DNA of 64,000 nt from Solobacterium sp. (GTDB lineage Bacteria; Bacillota_I; Bacilli_A; Erysipelotrichales; Erysipelotrichaceae). A model generated the notes under the pieces. That model made no database searches. It saw only the letters and a list, made by a program, of their open reading frames with translations, and was not told the origin of the DNA. A program made the translations under genes and the position numbers. Below, one piece after another: positions 9,201 through 18,656 of this stretch. Where the stretch lies: positions 42,168-106,167 of the forward strand of contig JAILLA010000029.1 in assembly GCA_024693325.1 (NCBI GenBank), given 5' to 3'. The stretch's first letter is position 1; the number at the start of each line of letters is the position of its first letter.

Positions 9201-12200
9201 CTGCGCAGCTGATGTATAACAGTGATTTCGGATCCTGGTATGCGTCAGGTTCCCAATATGTACAGGCAGGCATCGGCAAACAGGGAAGCTGTTCAGGCGT
9301 ACCTCTGGAGCCTGTACTGACAGCAGGAGAAAACGGGCAGACGATCCTGACATGGACGCTGGAGAACATCATTCCTTCTCAGGATATGAACAACATTTAC
9401 TTCGGCACGGTCATCGACGAAGAGAACGGATATATCGAAGTGGCCGATCAGCAGCAGATCATTGTCACTGCTTCCATCAGCGCAGACGGAGATCACCGTC
9501 CGCTGACTCCGGCAAACGACAACATCAGTGAAGCGGGGATCCGCATATCCAAACAGCTGGCGATGGCTGTGTCAAAAAGAGCCGACCGGAGATTCATCGA
9601 TCCGCAGGAAAGCGCAGGATGGACAGTTACGGCAGGAAACAACGGCTCTTCCAATCTGACCGACTCCGTCGTTCTTGATGTATTTGCCTCAGACAGCACA
9701 TACGCGGGGGATCTGTATCTGGATGAATTCAGGATCCTGAAGTATTCCGCAGACGGCACAAAAGTCACAGCCGATAATATCGGTGACTGGGAGATATGGT
9801 ATACCTATCAGGAAGTTGATGAAGCATCCGCTGAAACCATGACAGCAGGGCAGATCAGAAATTCTTCCGCATGGGTCAGGGGTACCGTTCAGTCAGACGG
9901 AGAAGACCGTATCCTTGTAACGGGACCGGAAGAACGGAAGAATATCAAAGCGGCAGCAGTGATCGGCACGCTTTACAGGCAGCAGACCTGCAGACTCCAT
10001 ATCAGCGTCACAATGCCGGGATGTCAGGGCGGACAAAAGATCAGGAATACGGTCTACAGGGGTTCCGACACCGGGGAATCGACAGTTTACATCGTATCGC
10101 GCAGTATTGAAGGCATCATCTGGAAAGACGGTGACCTGGACGGTCAGCGCAGCGTACAGGAACAGCCGATGCATGATATGACGATCACATTGCAGAAACA
10201 GGACACCGCGGGAAACTACGAAACATATGAATCAAACGGTTTGCCTGCTGTCGTTCACTCCTCGGAAAGCATGGATGTGCATACAGGGGTGGTGTCCGCA
10301 TACACAGACGGAAGATACCGGTTTGCGTCTCTTCCTGAGGGAACGTACAGGATCCTGATCGAAACAGCCGGTCTTCAGGAATACCTGCTTTCTCCGCTGC
10401 ATATCGGAAGCCCTGATACCGATTCGGACGGCATCGGTATTTATGAGGAAGGAAGACTGTCAGGGATCGGAATATCCGACATCACCTTGCCGGAAGCTTC
10501 ATCGATCGGTTCCTACCGTTATGTTTCGGAAAACAATGACGCAGGCATTGCGCCGGCCAGACAGCCGCTGCTGATCCGGAAAACCTGGATCAGGGAAACA
10601 CAGACAGCACTTCCTGAAGAGATCATGATCGGACTGTACGCGGACGGTCAGCTGCTGGAAACATATACGCTTACCCAGGCAGATGCCGTGTCAGGAAGAG
10701 ATATCTGGCAGATCACGACTGAAGAACTGCCGGTCTATCGTCAGGATGGTTCGGACCGGATACAGTATACCGTCAGTGAATCGGCGGTTTCAGGATGCAG
10801 TAAGGATATGCTGGGCGGTAAAACGGTATTTGTGCAGATTGGCGAAGCAGTATCCGAGGCAGGACTCTGGGCAGCGGAAAGCAGACTGTCAGGTGATTGT
10901 CTTGAGGTGGTCAACACCTGGGAGCCGGCAGAAGAAGAACTGACGGGCACTTTTGAAATGACACTGAGGAAATGCAGTGCAGAACACAGCCTGATCAATG
11001 AACCGGCTGTATTTGAACTGTTCAGTTCCGGTATTTCCATCGGGCAGTACACAACAGAAGCCGGAAGCGTCATGATCAGTTCCCTGGAAGCGGGCAGTTA
11101 TGTTCTGAGGGAGGTCACTGCACCGGCAGGATATGTGAGATCCGACGCGGATATTTCCTTCGAGATCCTGCAGGACGGAACGCTGTATCTGAGGGATGAA
11201 CTTACGGAAAACAGGATCATCCGCTTCTTCAGAAAACTGTTCCGTCTGGAAACGCAGGAGCACGCACATGCCGAATGGGATGCAAATGAACAGACGATGA
11301 CGGTCATCAATGAACGGATCAAAGGAAGTCTGAAGATCACAAAACATACAGAAGATACTGAAGGAGAACCCCTGCAGACACAACAGAGTTACCGGTTTGC
11401 CCTCCATACGGCAGACGGAGACCTGATCCGGACATTCGAGGTCAGAAACAATGAAAGCACACTCCTGAATGACATTCCCTACGGGAATTATGTCCTGACC
11501 GAGCTGAACGGTACGGAGGACAGTCTGTCGCCGGCATATATCTTCAGGAGGTTCACGGTCACCGGAGACCCTGCTGTAAGGATCAACGGGGAAACGGTTG
11601 AACTGACTGTCACAAATATCTATGAGCGCAGGAAAACAGACCTGCCGGTGGAAAAGATATGGGACGGAGCGGAGCTGGCAGAAGCCGAATTTGTTTTGTC
11701 TGCAGACGGAGAAGACATCCGGCATCTGTCAGTCAGTGCGGAATCATCCTGGAAAGGCGTATTTGCCGGCCTGAATGAATATGATGAAACAGGCAGGCAG
11801 ATCGTTTATGAGGTCCGTGAGAACGTGCCGCTGGGTTATGCGGTGACTGCGGACGCTGCCGGACATGTATTCACGAACCATCAGATCAGCCTCGCTGTAC
11901 TGAAGACGGATGAAAAGGGAAATCCTTTGCCCGGAGCAGAGCTCTGTCTGTGGGATGAACATGGCAATGAGGTTTACAGATGGACTTCGTCCGAAGAACG
12001 TGAAGAACTGGGGCCGAAACTGAAGGCGTCACAAAACTATTCGATCACGGAGATTAAAATACCGGACGGATATGCTTCTCATAACACAGCTCTTGAGTTC
12101 AGCGTGCTTCAGGACGGTACAGTGATCACAGACGCAGATATGGAAGGTCATGTGCTGAAGATCGAAAATGTACCGCTTGATATCCGCGTTGAAAAACTGG

Positions 12201-12565
12201 ACTCCTTTACAAAGAAACCGCTGTCCGGTGCTGTCCTGAAGATCATCGATGAGACCGGTAAGGTGATAGACCGCTGGACAAGCACGGAAGAAGCACACAG
12301 ACTGCAGTCGGTCAGTGCAGGAAAGACATACACTCTCATAGAAGAAAAAGCTCCCGAACAGTATGAGATCAGTGCATCCATCACATTTACTGCAGCGTCT
12401 TCCGATCAGACGCAGGTCATCACGATGTATGACAGGAAGAGATCCGAATTCCTGACAGCGCTTCCTAAAACGGGAGGAGACGGTTATCCGCTCTTCTGGG
12501 CAGGCGTATTCCTGGTCAGCGGAGCCCTGTTCACATTGTCGGCAAAACTGCTGCTCAAAAGATAA
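6218..12565 (+). CDS. Giant LPxTG wall-anchored protein with SdrD_B and Cna_B/SpaA-type repeats
   Basis: A 2115-aa secreted protein. N terminus: MNRTAWKKRNALLLAAMTCLRALPAAAEEP reads as a rather short signal peptide. Residues ~30-1140 are an acidic region without a family I recognise. Around 1120 a DUF11-like segment appears (ESAGWTVTAGNNGSSNLTDSVVL). A SdrD_B-like calcium-binding fold starts near 1298 (IIWKDGDLDGQRSVQEQP), then Cna_B near 1450 (LLIRKTWIRETQTAL) and 1806 (LPVEKIWDG), and SpaA/prealbumin-like domains near 1576, 1702, 1890 and 1987 (LREVTAPAGYV, LAVLKTDEKGNPLPGAEL, VEKLDSFTKKPLSGAV). LPKTG at 2082-2086, a hydrophobic stretch and a final KR form a sortase signal. ATG 6218 follows ACGGAGGAAAC. 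Likely an adhesin or stalk. No sortase gene is present nearby, and the place between rplA and rplJ is abnormal. Confidence 0.85.
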   Translation: MNRTAWKKRNALLLAAMTCLRALPAAAEEPDPAAGQQTELTGTEQRVIEAVAVPDPSEIMAEAGTAEEDLDLPFTLSVLFAGSETTEEQEVVWQCSTYDADIEGSYVFQSVFTDTSLVWDDMPLMTVTVEKYLTITQYLEQLPESSSVFQMSDEEKGEVRTLLQQIGSLENEMTDEDRTDWQSRNPVKYALYQELCTILLDQSGGEHAYLDDDLIYVETLNVSEMKDGIGPFDEEDTAGRDTSDSNHRIRTFDTLTYTLFYRTRSNGIYDSVGSGYMFYEFILPCTEKEAVFDTESMGWAGNRCTDLNDLTPGTTGWTLSTDGEGNQVLLVKRFMEPNETAENAFPGSGTVSAVVHILGASNGTVIQPVFRAWMDHNDIGQAAECLSEPVEITCELRMNAALAKHTHTQGLDVFDFSTGNDLALNKDAGQVKGRIYGYSVNLQLYSKGSAGTGADLKGCALPDGPISVSVDMQAVYRRSSASSSPISMNDDGFVPLIWSYEGNKRPYSDLQADERDVKSYGLTYATLAPLNRKNERPDIMPADGSNGCWNGGDWHAEQEGSTVTFTIYPKSEEHPNGYEVNPQWFPNGNSGAAPKNQNIYWKPSDGVFTARIGCISAAEVYFIVPFEQNGTGLSEWYEDTGTVELSAADAQLKVSDVLLEQGSTSDDVLTWSVFIAGGGVYTPNIHYASADGYGDINHNEEPDSFLHTGEDAVAVGQPFGITWGLWCDPRGDSDNVVYAANSLMKFDDEGILLQNSDGTPAGPSVYNDGYYASGTYSWMYAAKPDGTGWYDDAEMNDAVESDLIYFSDLQQLQDQGYTCVGILTQYRKDLSEKEFTKKAALSYIPCMSGEESQTAGNVYQIRISTTWWLKDKVSAAGGMIPLRPEGTDNRTFVLPQGDKQDVKENYVKAVWESSAYVSGHTGDNHDGDSVYVTPFRSEIEITAAQTQSGSAEPARIYSLDSGQRYVEYRIRPSLTTYTQTGEGTPVTVTVRTVLPAQLMYNSDFGSWYASGSQYVQAGIGKQGSCSGVPLEPVLTAGENGQTILTWTLENIIPSQDMNNIYFGTVIDEENGYIEVADQQQIIVTASISADGDHRPLTPANDNISEAGIRISKQLAMAVSKRADRRFIDPQESAGWTVTAGNNGSSNLTDSVVLDVFASDSTYAGDLYLDEFRILKYSADGTKVTADNIGDWEIWYTYQEVDEASAETMTAGQIRNSSAWVRGTVQSDGEDRILVTGPEERKNIKAAAVIGTLYRQQTCRLHISVTMPGCQGGQKIRNTVYRGSDTGESTVYIVSRSIEGIIWKDGDLDGQRSVQEQPMHDMTITLQKQDTAGNYETYESNGLPAVVHSSESMDVHTGVVSAYTDGRYRFASLPEGTYRILIETAGLQEYLLSPLHIGSPDTDSDGIGIYEEGRLSGIGISDITLPEASSIGSYRYVSENNDAGIAPARQPLLIRKTWIRETQTALPEEIMIGLYADGQLLETYTLTQADAVSGRDIWQITTEELPVYRQDGSDRIQYTVSESAVSGCSKDMLGGKTVFVQIGEAVSEAGLWAAESRLSGDCLEVVNTWEPAEEELTGTFEMTLRKCSAEHSLINEPAVFELFSSGISIGQYTTEAGSVMISSLEAGSYVLREVTAPAGYVRSDADISFEILQDGTLYLRDELTENRIIRFFRKLFRLETQEHAHAEWDANEQTMTVINERIKGSLKITKHTEDTEGEPLQTQQSYRFALHTADGDLIRTFEVRNNESTLLNDIPYGNYVLTELNGTEDSLSPAYIFRRFTVTGDPAVRINGETVELTVTNIYERRKTDLPVEKIWDGAELAEAEFVLSADGEDIRHLSVSAESSWKGVFAGLNEYDETGRQIVYEVRENVPLGYAVTADAAGHVFTNHQISLAVLKTDEKGNPLPGAELCLWDEHGNEVYRWTSSEEREELGPKLKASQNYSITEIKIPDGYASHNTALEFSVLQDGTVITDADMEGHVLKIENVPLDIRVEKLDSFTKKPLSGAVLKIIDETGKVIDRWTSTEEAHRLQSVSAGKTYTLIEEKAPEQYEISASITFTAASSDQTQVITMYDRKRSEFLTALPKTGGDGYPLFWAGVFLVSGALFTLSAKLLLKR

Positions 12566-12574
12566 AACTGAAGG

Positions 12575-12603
12575 TTGACAAACACGTTAAACGCTCGTAT
12601 TAT
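12575..12603 (+). promoter_or_regulatory. SigA-type promoter of rplJ-rplL
   Basis: TTGACA at 12575-12580 and TATTAT at 12598-12603 with a 17-base spacer, near consensus. It lies ten bases after the stop of the giant gene, so rplJL is independent of it. Confidence 0.88.
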
Positions 12604-12617
12604 TTTAGCGTTATCAA

Positions 12618-12728
12618 ATACCAGAGACAGTAACGGCGTAAGCTTAATCAGGTTACCGAGGTAGAGAAAGTCAATCTGTTAGTTGAACTTTTATGCCCTT
12701 GCTGTCTGTCAGCGAGGGCTTTATATAT
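12618..12728 (+). promoter_or_regulatory. L10 leader with intrinsic terminator (autoregulation of rplJL)
   Basis: The leader contains CCAGAGACAGTAACGGCG...TAATCAGGTTACCGAGGTAGAG, which matches the kink-turn and hairpin core of the ribosomal protein L10 leader. It ends in GCCCTTGCTG...CAGCGAGGGC (10 bp, one wobble) followed by TTTATATATT, an intrinsic terminator just before the gene. In Bacillus, the L10-L7/L12 complex binds such a leader and promotes termination; the same is inferred here. Confidence 0.8.
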
Positions 12729-12766
12729 TCAGGTACGCGATAACAAGGAAAGGTTTAGGTGAAGGA

Positions 12767-13300
12767 ATGAATCAGGCGGTATTAGAATCTAAGAAAAATG
12801 TCGTCACCGAGATTGCAGACAAGATGAAAAATTCCGGTTCTGCAGTTGTCGCTGAGTACCGTGGACTGAGCGTTGCTGAGGTCACTGAACTCCGCCGTGC
12901 ACTGATGGCCGAGCATGTTGAGATGAAAGTCTATAAGAACACGCTGGCTGCCAGAGCAGCAGATGCGGCTGGTTACGGAGACCTGAAAAACGTTCTGACA
13001 GGACCCAACGCGATCGCATTCGGCGAAGACGAAACCGCAGCGGCTCGTGTTATGGCACAGTTCGCGAAAAAGCATAAGGCACTGATTCTCAAGGGCGGAA
13101 TTGTTGAAGGCCGTGTTATCGGATCTGAAACAGTTGCAGAGCTGTCCCAGCTCCCGAACAGAGAAGGAATGCTGTCAATGCTGTTATCTGTATTACAGGC
13201 ACCTGTTTCCGGCTTTGCAAGAGCTATCAATGCTGTTGCTGAAGCCAGAGGCGGTAGCGCAGAAGCACCAAAAGAAGAAGCTGCAGAGGCAGCTGCCTAA
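12767..13300 (+). CDS. rplJ: 50S ribosomal protein L10
   Basis: A 177-aa L10. The N-terminal rRNA-binding domain shows SGSAVVAEYRGLSVAEVTELRRAL and the KVYKNTLAARAADAAG segment; the C-terminal helix that docks L7/L12 dimers carries an alanine and glutamate-rich tail (GSAEAPKEEAAEAAA). ATG 12767 is used instead of the ORF-track start at 12683, because the extra 28 residues would be read from the leader terminator and do not look like L10. GGTGAAGG precedes the chosen start. rplL follows 21 bases later. Confidence 0.96.
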   Translation: MNQAVLESKKNVVTEIADKMKNSGSAVVAEYRGLSVAEVTELRRALMAEHVEMKVYKNTLAARAADAAGYGDLKNVLTGPNAIAFGEDETAAARVMAQFAKKHKALILKGGIVEGRVIGSETVAELSQLPNREGMLSMLLSVLQAPVSGFARAINAVAEARGGSAEAPKEEAAEAAA

Positions 13301-13321
13301 GGAAGAAGGAGGAAAAAATCC

Positions 13322-13693
13322 ATGGCAAAGTTAACACAGGAAGAGATTCTTGCTTATCTTGATGAAGCTACAATTCTTGAGCTGAATGAGCTCGTAAAAG
13401 CAATCGAAGAAAAATATGGCGTAAGCGCAGCTGCACCTGTTGCAGTAGCTGCACCTGCAGAAGCTGCTGAACCTGCAGCACCGACAAACGTAACAGTTGT
13501 TATGACAAGCTTCGGTGACTCCAAGGTCGGCGTTATCAAGGTCGTTCGTACGATCACAGGTCTGGGACTTGTTGATGCTAAGAAGCTGGTTGACGGTATC
13601 CCTGCAGAAATCAAGAAGGATGTACCGATGGAAGAAGCAGAGAACATCAAGAAGCAGCTTGTTGAAGCAGGAGCTACAGTTGAGTTCAAATAA
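13322..13693 (+). CDS. rplL: 50S ribosomal protein L7/L12
   Basis: A 123-aa stalk protein. The N-terminal dimerisation domain ([26 protein letters not shown]) is followed by an alanine/proline hinge ([20 protein letters not shown]) and the C-terminal factor-binding domain ([46 protein letters not shown]). It recruits translational GTPases. AGAAGGAGGAAAAAA gives a very strong ribosome site, in keeping with the multi-copy stoichiometry. A terminator follows. Confidence 0.98.
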   Translation: MAKLTQEEILAYLDEATILELNELVKAIEEKYGVSAAAPVAVAAPAEAAEPAAPTNVTVVMTSFGDSKVGVIKVVRTITGLGLVDAKKLVDGIPAEIKKDVPMEEAENIKKQLVEAGATVEFK

Positions 13694-13718
13694 GATTTGA
13701 ACAAAATAATCATTTAGA

Positions 13719-13743
13719 GAAGCCGAAATCTGTTTCGGCTTTT
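13719..13743 (+). terminator. Rho-independent terminator after rplL
   Basis: AGCCGAAA and TTTCGGCT form an 8-bp stem with a TCTG loop and a following TTT. Confidence 0.8.
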
Positions 13744-13767
13744 CGGCCCTAAGAAAGGAACCGCGTT

Positions 13768-14367
13768 ATGAGCCAAATTCACTATTTTACAGATAACAGC
13801 GGGCTGCCTTCCAACAGGAGGGAGATCACCTTTCAGTTTTCGGGCCGCACATTCACATTTGTTACGGATGATGGTGTTTTCAGCAAGGACGGTGTCGATC
13901 GCGGCACAGAGATCCTGCTGAAAAACGCCGTATGCACGCCATTGTCCGGAAGTGTTCTGGACTTGGGCTGTGGATACGGGACTGTAGGAATTGTTGTGAA
14001 AACAATGTTTCCGGAATGTTCTGTCACTTGCAGCGATGTCAATTCGAGAGCGCTGGAGCTCACTGAGCTCAATGCCGAAAAAAACAGTGCGACTGTCAGA
14101 GCGGTCATGTCAGACCGCTTCGACAGCCTGGCTGATCACTTTGATATGATTCTGACAAATCCTCCTATCAGAGCCGGAAAGGCTGTGGTGCACGGGATCC
14201 TGTCGGAAGCTTATGATCATCTGAACCGCGGCGGTGTGCTGCTGGCGGTGATCAGGAGAAAACAAGGCGCTGAAAGCGCTGTCCGAAAGATAGCGGAAGT
14301 TTTCGGGTCTTGTGATGTAATTGACAGGGATAAAGGATACTGGATTCTTAAGGGGATCAGAAATTGA
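13768..14367 (+). CDS. ybxB: Class I SAM-dependent methyltransferase, RsmC/YbxB type
   Basis: A 199-aa protein. Motif I VLDLGCGYGTVGI (SAM binding) and the catalytic LTNPPIRAG (NPPI/NPPF, used by N2-guanine and N6-adenine methyltransferases) are clear. YbxB-type proteins between rplL and rpoB are assigned as 16S rRNA m2G methyltransferases of the RsmC group; this activity is inferred from family and position. AAAGGAACC precedes the ATG. The -35 box of the rpoB promoter overlaps its stop codon. Confidence 0.85.
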   Translation: MSQIHYFTDNSGLPSNRREITFQFSGRTFTFVTDDGVFSKDGVDRGTEILLKNAVCTPLSGSVLDLGCGYGTVGIVVKTMFPECSVTCSDVNSRALELTELNAEKNSATVRAVMSDRFDSLADHFDMILTNPPIRAGKAVVHGILSEAYDHLNRGGVLLAVIRRKQGAESAVRKIAEVFGSCDVIDRDKGYWILKGIRN

Positions 14368-14392
14368 CGGCTTTACTCAACATTGATATTAT
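14364..14392 (+). promoter_or_regulatory. SigA-type promoter of rpoB-rpoC
   Basis: TTGACG (14364-14369) and TATTAT (14387-14392) are 17 bases apart. The -35 overlaps the ybxB stop codon. Transcription would begin near 14399, after the first in-frame ATG at 14396, which rules out the longest listed rpoB ORF. Confidence 0.8.
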
Positions 14393-14485
14393 TATATGTT
14401 GATAAATGTCGCTAAAAATAAGGGTAAGGGTAAGTATGCCCTTTTCGGCGTATATAAGGCGATGCAGGCGAAAGGATGGCGAACA

Positions 14486-17400
14486 ATGGAGAATAAAGAA
14501 ACCTACCGTGTTGTGAATTATGGCAACAAAGCAACCCGCCGCGATTATTCAAAGGTAAGTGCGGGGCTGGATCTTCCGGATCTGGTGGAAATACAGACAG
14601 CATCCTTTGAGTGGTTCACAACGGTAGGTATCAAAGAAGTATTTAATGATATCTACCCAATCTACAACTATGCCGGAAACATCCGGCTGAAGTTCATTGA
14701 TTATGAATTCGGCGAGCCGAAATATTCGATCAGTGAATGCAAATACAGAGAAACAAACTACTGTGCACCTTTAAGGGCAAAGATGGAACTCGAGATCGTT
14801 GACCCTGATACAGGTGAAGTGATGACGCAGTGGGAAGAAGTCTTCCTCGGAGACTTCCCTCTGATGACACCGACCGGCACGTTCATTATCAACGGTGCTG
14901 AGCGTGTTATCGTCAGCCAGATCGTGCGTTCACCCGGTGCATATTTTGATATCGTTTCCGAAGACCGTACAGGCCGTGATACATACACATGCGAACTGAT
15001 CCCTTCCAGAGGAACCTGGCTGGAATTCATGTCGGATGATAAGAAAGCGGCTCTGGGCAGGATCATGAACGTTTCGATCGACCGCAGAAGAAAGGTGCTC
15101 AGCACGATCCTCTTCAAGGCGATCGGTATGTCCCTGAATCTTGAACGTACAGATGATCCGTTTGATACGACAGAAATGCAGAAATTCCTGAAGACTCTGC
15201 GTTTCGAGCTGTATCCGGATGTGATCGTTGAACAGGAAGAAAGAGAATTCCTGAACGACTACATGCTGCTGTACACATCTGTATTCGGAAATTATGAGGA
15301 GATCCTCAACACACTGAACGCTGATAAGACAAAGACTACAAATGAAGCTCTTCTGTCTGTTTATGAAAACCAGCGTGCAGATGAAATCGCTACGATCGAC
15401 GGTGCCATCAACCTGATGGATGCCAAGTTCTTCGACTACAGAAGATATGATCTGACGAAAGCAGGCCGTTACAAGGTACGCAAGAAGCTGAACATTCTTG
15501 ACCGTATGGAAGGCCATAAGCTTGCGGAAGACCTGGTCGGTGCCGAAGGAACTGTCATCTTCAATAAAGATGTCCATATCGGAAAAACAGAGCGCAACGC
15601 ACTGCGTCCCGAGATCAACAAGGGCATCAACTGCCGTGCACTTCCGTTCAACCATACATTCTCCCATCCTGTAACAGCTGTGATGAAAACAAGCTGGACG
15701 AATGCACTGGTCGGAAGAATCCTTGCGACAGACCTTGATGGAAGCACTGTATCCCTTTCCAAGGGAACGGTCCTGACACCGGAAGATGTTAAAGCAGTAG
15801 CAGCTGAGTTCAGCGAGGTTACTGTTTATGCAGGAATCATCGCAAGCGAAGCGAAACTGACAAACGACAACGTAACAGCAGTACTGAAGCTGGGACAGCG
15901 TCTTTATACACCCGGCCGTCTGACGGTCAACGGTGCAGATGTGACTGATGGTGCAGGAACAAACTTCCTGGACCGCTACATTCCGGACGGAGCTGCTCCG
16001 AATCTGACGAATGCGAAGAAAGAAGCAATCACAAAGATGGTAATGGAAGGCGCATCTGTCAGCCTCTGGCTGGTTGGTGCGTGCGTACAGGAGATCACGA
16101 TCCTGGCAGCTGACGGACATCCTGTCAAGCTGATCGGTATCGATCCGCTGAACGACAAGCACACCATCACAATGCCGGATATGTATGCGCTGTACAACTA
16201 TGAACTGACGATGCTCGATGGTATCGGCACAACAGATGATATCGATATGCTGGGCAACCGTCGTATCCGTACAGTCGGTGAACTGATCCAGAACCAGTTC
16301 CGTATCGGTCTTTCCCGTATGGAACGTGTTGTCAAGGAAAGAATGTCTATTGCGGACGCATCCAACCTGACACCGAAGCAGCTGACGAATATCCGTCCGC
16401 TGACAGCAGCAATCAAGGAGTTCTTCTCCAGCTCCCAGCTGTCACAGTTCATGGACCAGCAGAACCCGCTGGCTGAGCTTTCCAACAAGCGCCGTATCTC
16501 TGCGCTGGGTCCCGGCGGTCTGACACGTGAACGTGCCGGATTCGAGGTCCGTGATATTCATAACTCCCATTACGGAAGGATCTGTCCGATCGAAACACCT
16601 GAAGGTCCGAACATCGGTCTGATCTCTTATCTGACTACTTATGCAAGAGTCAATGAATACGGATTTATCCAGACCCCGTACCGTAAGGTCATCGACGGAT
16701 ATGTAACGGATGAGATCCAGTACATGTCTGCAGATGAAGAAAACGATCACGTTATCGCTCAGGCGAACGAGATCGTAGAGGGACATCTGGCAGGCGACCG
16801 TATCGTCGCGAGAATCGCCGGTGAAACCGTCATGGTTTCCAAAGACGAGATCGACTTTGCGGACGTCAGCCCGCGTCAGATCGTATCTGTCGCGACAGCC
16901 TGCGTTCCTTTCCTGGAAAACGATGACTGTACACGTGCTCTGATGGGCGCTAACATGCAGCGTCAGGCAGTTCCTCTGCTGAACCCGCACAGCCCGTTTG
17001 TCGGCACAGGTATGGAACACCGTATTGCCCGTGACTCAGGTGCTGCCTGTGTTGCGACGGCTCCCGGTGTCGTTACCTATGTAGATGCTACTAAGGTAGT
17101 CATTCAGGAAGACAGCGGAAAAGAACATACATATGAATTGACGAAATACCGTCGTTCCAACTCTTCCACATGTCTGAACCAGAGACCGATCGTCTTTGAC
17201 GGTGAACGTATCGAGCGCGGTGACATCCTGGCTGATGGTCCTGCAATGCAGAACGGTGAGCTGGCACTTGGCCAGAACGTCCTGATCGCATTCATGACAT
17301 GGCATGGTTACAACTACGAAGATGCGATCATCATGTCCGAACGTATGGTACGTGAAGACGTATATACTTCCGTTCATATCGAAGAATATGACATCGAATG

Positions 17401-18643
17401 CCGTGATACAAAACTCGGACCTGAAGAGATCACGAGAGATATCCCGAACGTTGCAGAAAGCGCATGCCGCAATCTCGATGGAAGAGGTATCGTCATGGTC
17501 GGTGCGGAAGTAAAAGAAGGAGATATCCTGGTCGGTAAGGTAACACCGAAGGGCCAGAGCGAGATCTCTCCTGAAGAAAAACTGCTCCTGGCGATCTTTG
17601 GTGAAAAGTCCAGAGAAGTCAGAGACAACTCCCTGAAAGTACCTCACGGCGGTGCAGGTATCGTTCATTCCGTACGTATCTTCAAACGCAAGGATGACCA
17701 TGAACTGTCACCGGGCGTCAATGAAGTCGTAAAGGTATATGTCGTCCAGAAGAGAAAGATCTCCGAAGGCGATAAGATGGCCGGCCGTCACGGAAACAAG
17801 GGTGTCATTTCAAGGATCATGCCGATCGAAGATATGCCTTACATGCAGGATGGTACTCCGATCGACATCATGCTGAACCCGTTCGGCGTTCCTTCACGTA
17901 TGAACATCGGCCAGGTCCTGGAAGTACATCTGGGAATGGCTGCGAGATCTCTGAACTGCAAGTTCGCTACACCGGTATTTGACGGTGTATCCAACGAAGA
18001 CCTCAGAAACATCATGCAGGAAGCGAACACATCCGCAGACGGAAAGTATCTGCTGACTGACGGTATGACAGGCGAACCGTATGATGAGCGCATCGCGGTC
18101 GGTGTCATGTACATGATCAAGCTGGCTCACATGGTCGACGATAAGCTGCACGCACGTGCAACCGGACCTTACTCACTCGTAACTCAGCAGCCTTTGGGCG
18201 GTAAAGCTCAGAACGGCGGCCAGAGATTCGGTGAAATGGAAGTCTGGGCACTGGAAGCTTATGGTGCTGCACATACACTGCAGGAGATCCTGACAGTGAA
18301 GTCAGACGACATCATGGGCCGTACAAAGACTTACGAAGCAATCGTTAAGGGCAAGGATCTGCCGGAACCCGGTATTCCTGAGTCATTCCGCGTCCTCGTA
18401 CACGAACTGCAGGCTCTTGCAGTCGATGTCAAGATGGTCGGTGAAGACGGTGAGGAAATGGATCTGAAGCAGATGGAACAGGAAGAGCTGAAGGAAGAAA
18501 CAACGCTTGACCTGAGCCGTCAGAACATTGTCAACGATGCTGAATCACAGTCAGATCTGACGATCACTGACAGCCTTGAAGAAGAGATTCCTGAGGCAGC
18601 AGCTGTCGGATTTGATGACTTCGATGATACGGATCAGTACTAA
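14486..18643 (+). CDS. rpoB: DNA-directed RNA polymerase subunit beta
   Basis: The 1385-aa beta subunit, clearly longer than the ~1190 aa of Bacillus. Core motifs are intact: [17 protein letters not shown] in the rifampicin region, [41 protein letters not shown], and the C-terminal [22 protein letters not shown] and [38 protein letters not shown]. Residues ~352-583 hold roughly 120 more residues than Bacillus in the same interval. The residue equivalent to E. coli His526 is Asn667. An acidic tail follows. ATG 14486 follows AAAGGATGG and lies after the predicted transcription start. rpoC follows after 13 bases. Confidence 0.97.
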   Translation: MENKETYRVVNYGNKATRRDYSKVSAGLDLPDLVEIQTASFEWFTTVGIKEVFNDIYPIYNYAGNIRLKFIDYEFGEPKYSISECKYRETNYCAPLRAKMELEIVDPDTGEVMTQWEEVFLGDFPLMTPTGTFIINGAERVIVSQIVRSPGAYFDIVSEDRTGRDTYTCELIPSRGTWLEFMSDDKKAALGRIMNVSIDRRRKVLSTILFKAIGMSLNLERTDDPFDTTEMQKFLKTLRFELYPDVIVEQEEREFLNDYMLLYTSVFGNYEEILNTLNADKTKTTNEALLSVYENQRADEIATIDGAINLMDAKFFDYRRYDLTKAGRYKVRKKLNILDRMEGHKLAEDLVGAEGTVIFNKDVHIGKTERNALRPEINKGINCRALPFNHTFSHPVTAVMKTSWTNALVGRILATDLDGSTVSLSKGTVLTPEDVKAVAAEFSEVTVYAGIIASEAKLTNDNVTAVLKLGQRLYTPGRLTVNGADVTDGAGTNFLDRYIPDGAAPNLTNAKKEAITKMVMEGASVSLWLVGACVQEITILAADGHPVKLIGIDPLNDKHTITMPDMYALYNYELTMLDGIGTTDDIDMLGNRRIRTVGELIQNQFRIGLSRMERVVKERMSIADASNLTPKQLTNIRPLTAAIKEFFSSSQLSQFMDQQNPLAELSNKRRISALGPGGLTRERAGFEVRDIHNSHYGRICPIETPEGPNIGLISYLTTYARVNEYGFIQTPYRKVIDGYVTDEIQYMSADEENDHVIAQANEIVEGHLAGDRIVARIAGETVMVSKDEIDFADVSPRQIVSVATACVPFLENDDCTRALMGANMQRQAVPLLNPHSPFVGTGMEHRIARDSGAACVATAPGVVTYVDATKVVIQEDSGKEHTYELTKYRRSNSSTCLNQRPIVFDGERIERGDILADGPAMQNGELALGQNVLIAFMTWHGYNYEDAIIMSERMVREDVYTSVHIEEYDIECRDTKLGPEEITRDIPNVAESACRNLDGRGIVMVGAEVKEGDILVGKVTPKGQSEISPEEKLLLAIFGEKSREVRDNSLKVPHGGAGIVHSVRIFKRKDDHELSPGVNEVVKVYVVQKRKISEGDKMAGRHGNKGVISRIMPIEDMPYMQDGTPIDIMLNPFGVPSRMNIGQVLEVHLGMAARSLNCKFATPVFDGVSNEDLRNIMQEANTSADGKYLLTDGMTGEPYDERIAVGVMYMIKLAHMVDDKLHARATGPYSLVTQQPLGGKAQNGGQRFGEMEVWALEAYGAAHTLQEILTVKSDDIMGRTKTYEAIVKGKDLPEPGIPESFRVLVHELQALAVDVKMVGEDGEEMDLKQMEQEELKEETTLDLSRQNIVNDAESQSDLTITDSLEEEIPEAAAVGFDDFDDTDQY

Positions 18644-18656
18644 GGAGGTATAAGCG

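Noticed and set aside
10889-11725. 278-aa antisense ORF in the giant surface-protein gene
   Set aside because: No recognisable protein features; the sense frame encodes clear Cna_B/SpaA domains.
12683-12766. Longer N terminus for L10
   Set aside because: It would be encoded by the leader terminator; L10 homology starts after the ATG at 12767.
14396-14485. Longer N terminus for RpoB
   Set aside because: The ATG at 14396 lies before the predicted transcription start and the text does not look like RpoB.
14930-16162. 410-aa antisense ORF inside rpoB
   Set aside because: A shadow of rpoB codon use: Cys, Ser and Gln-rich, no domain, no ribosome site. The same applies to the 445-aa ORF opposite rpoC (19611-20948).
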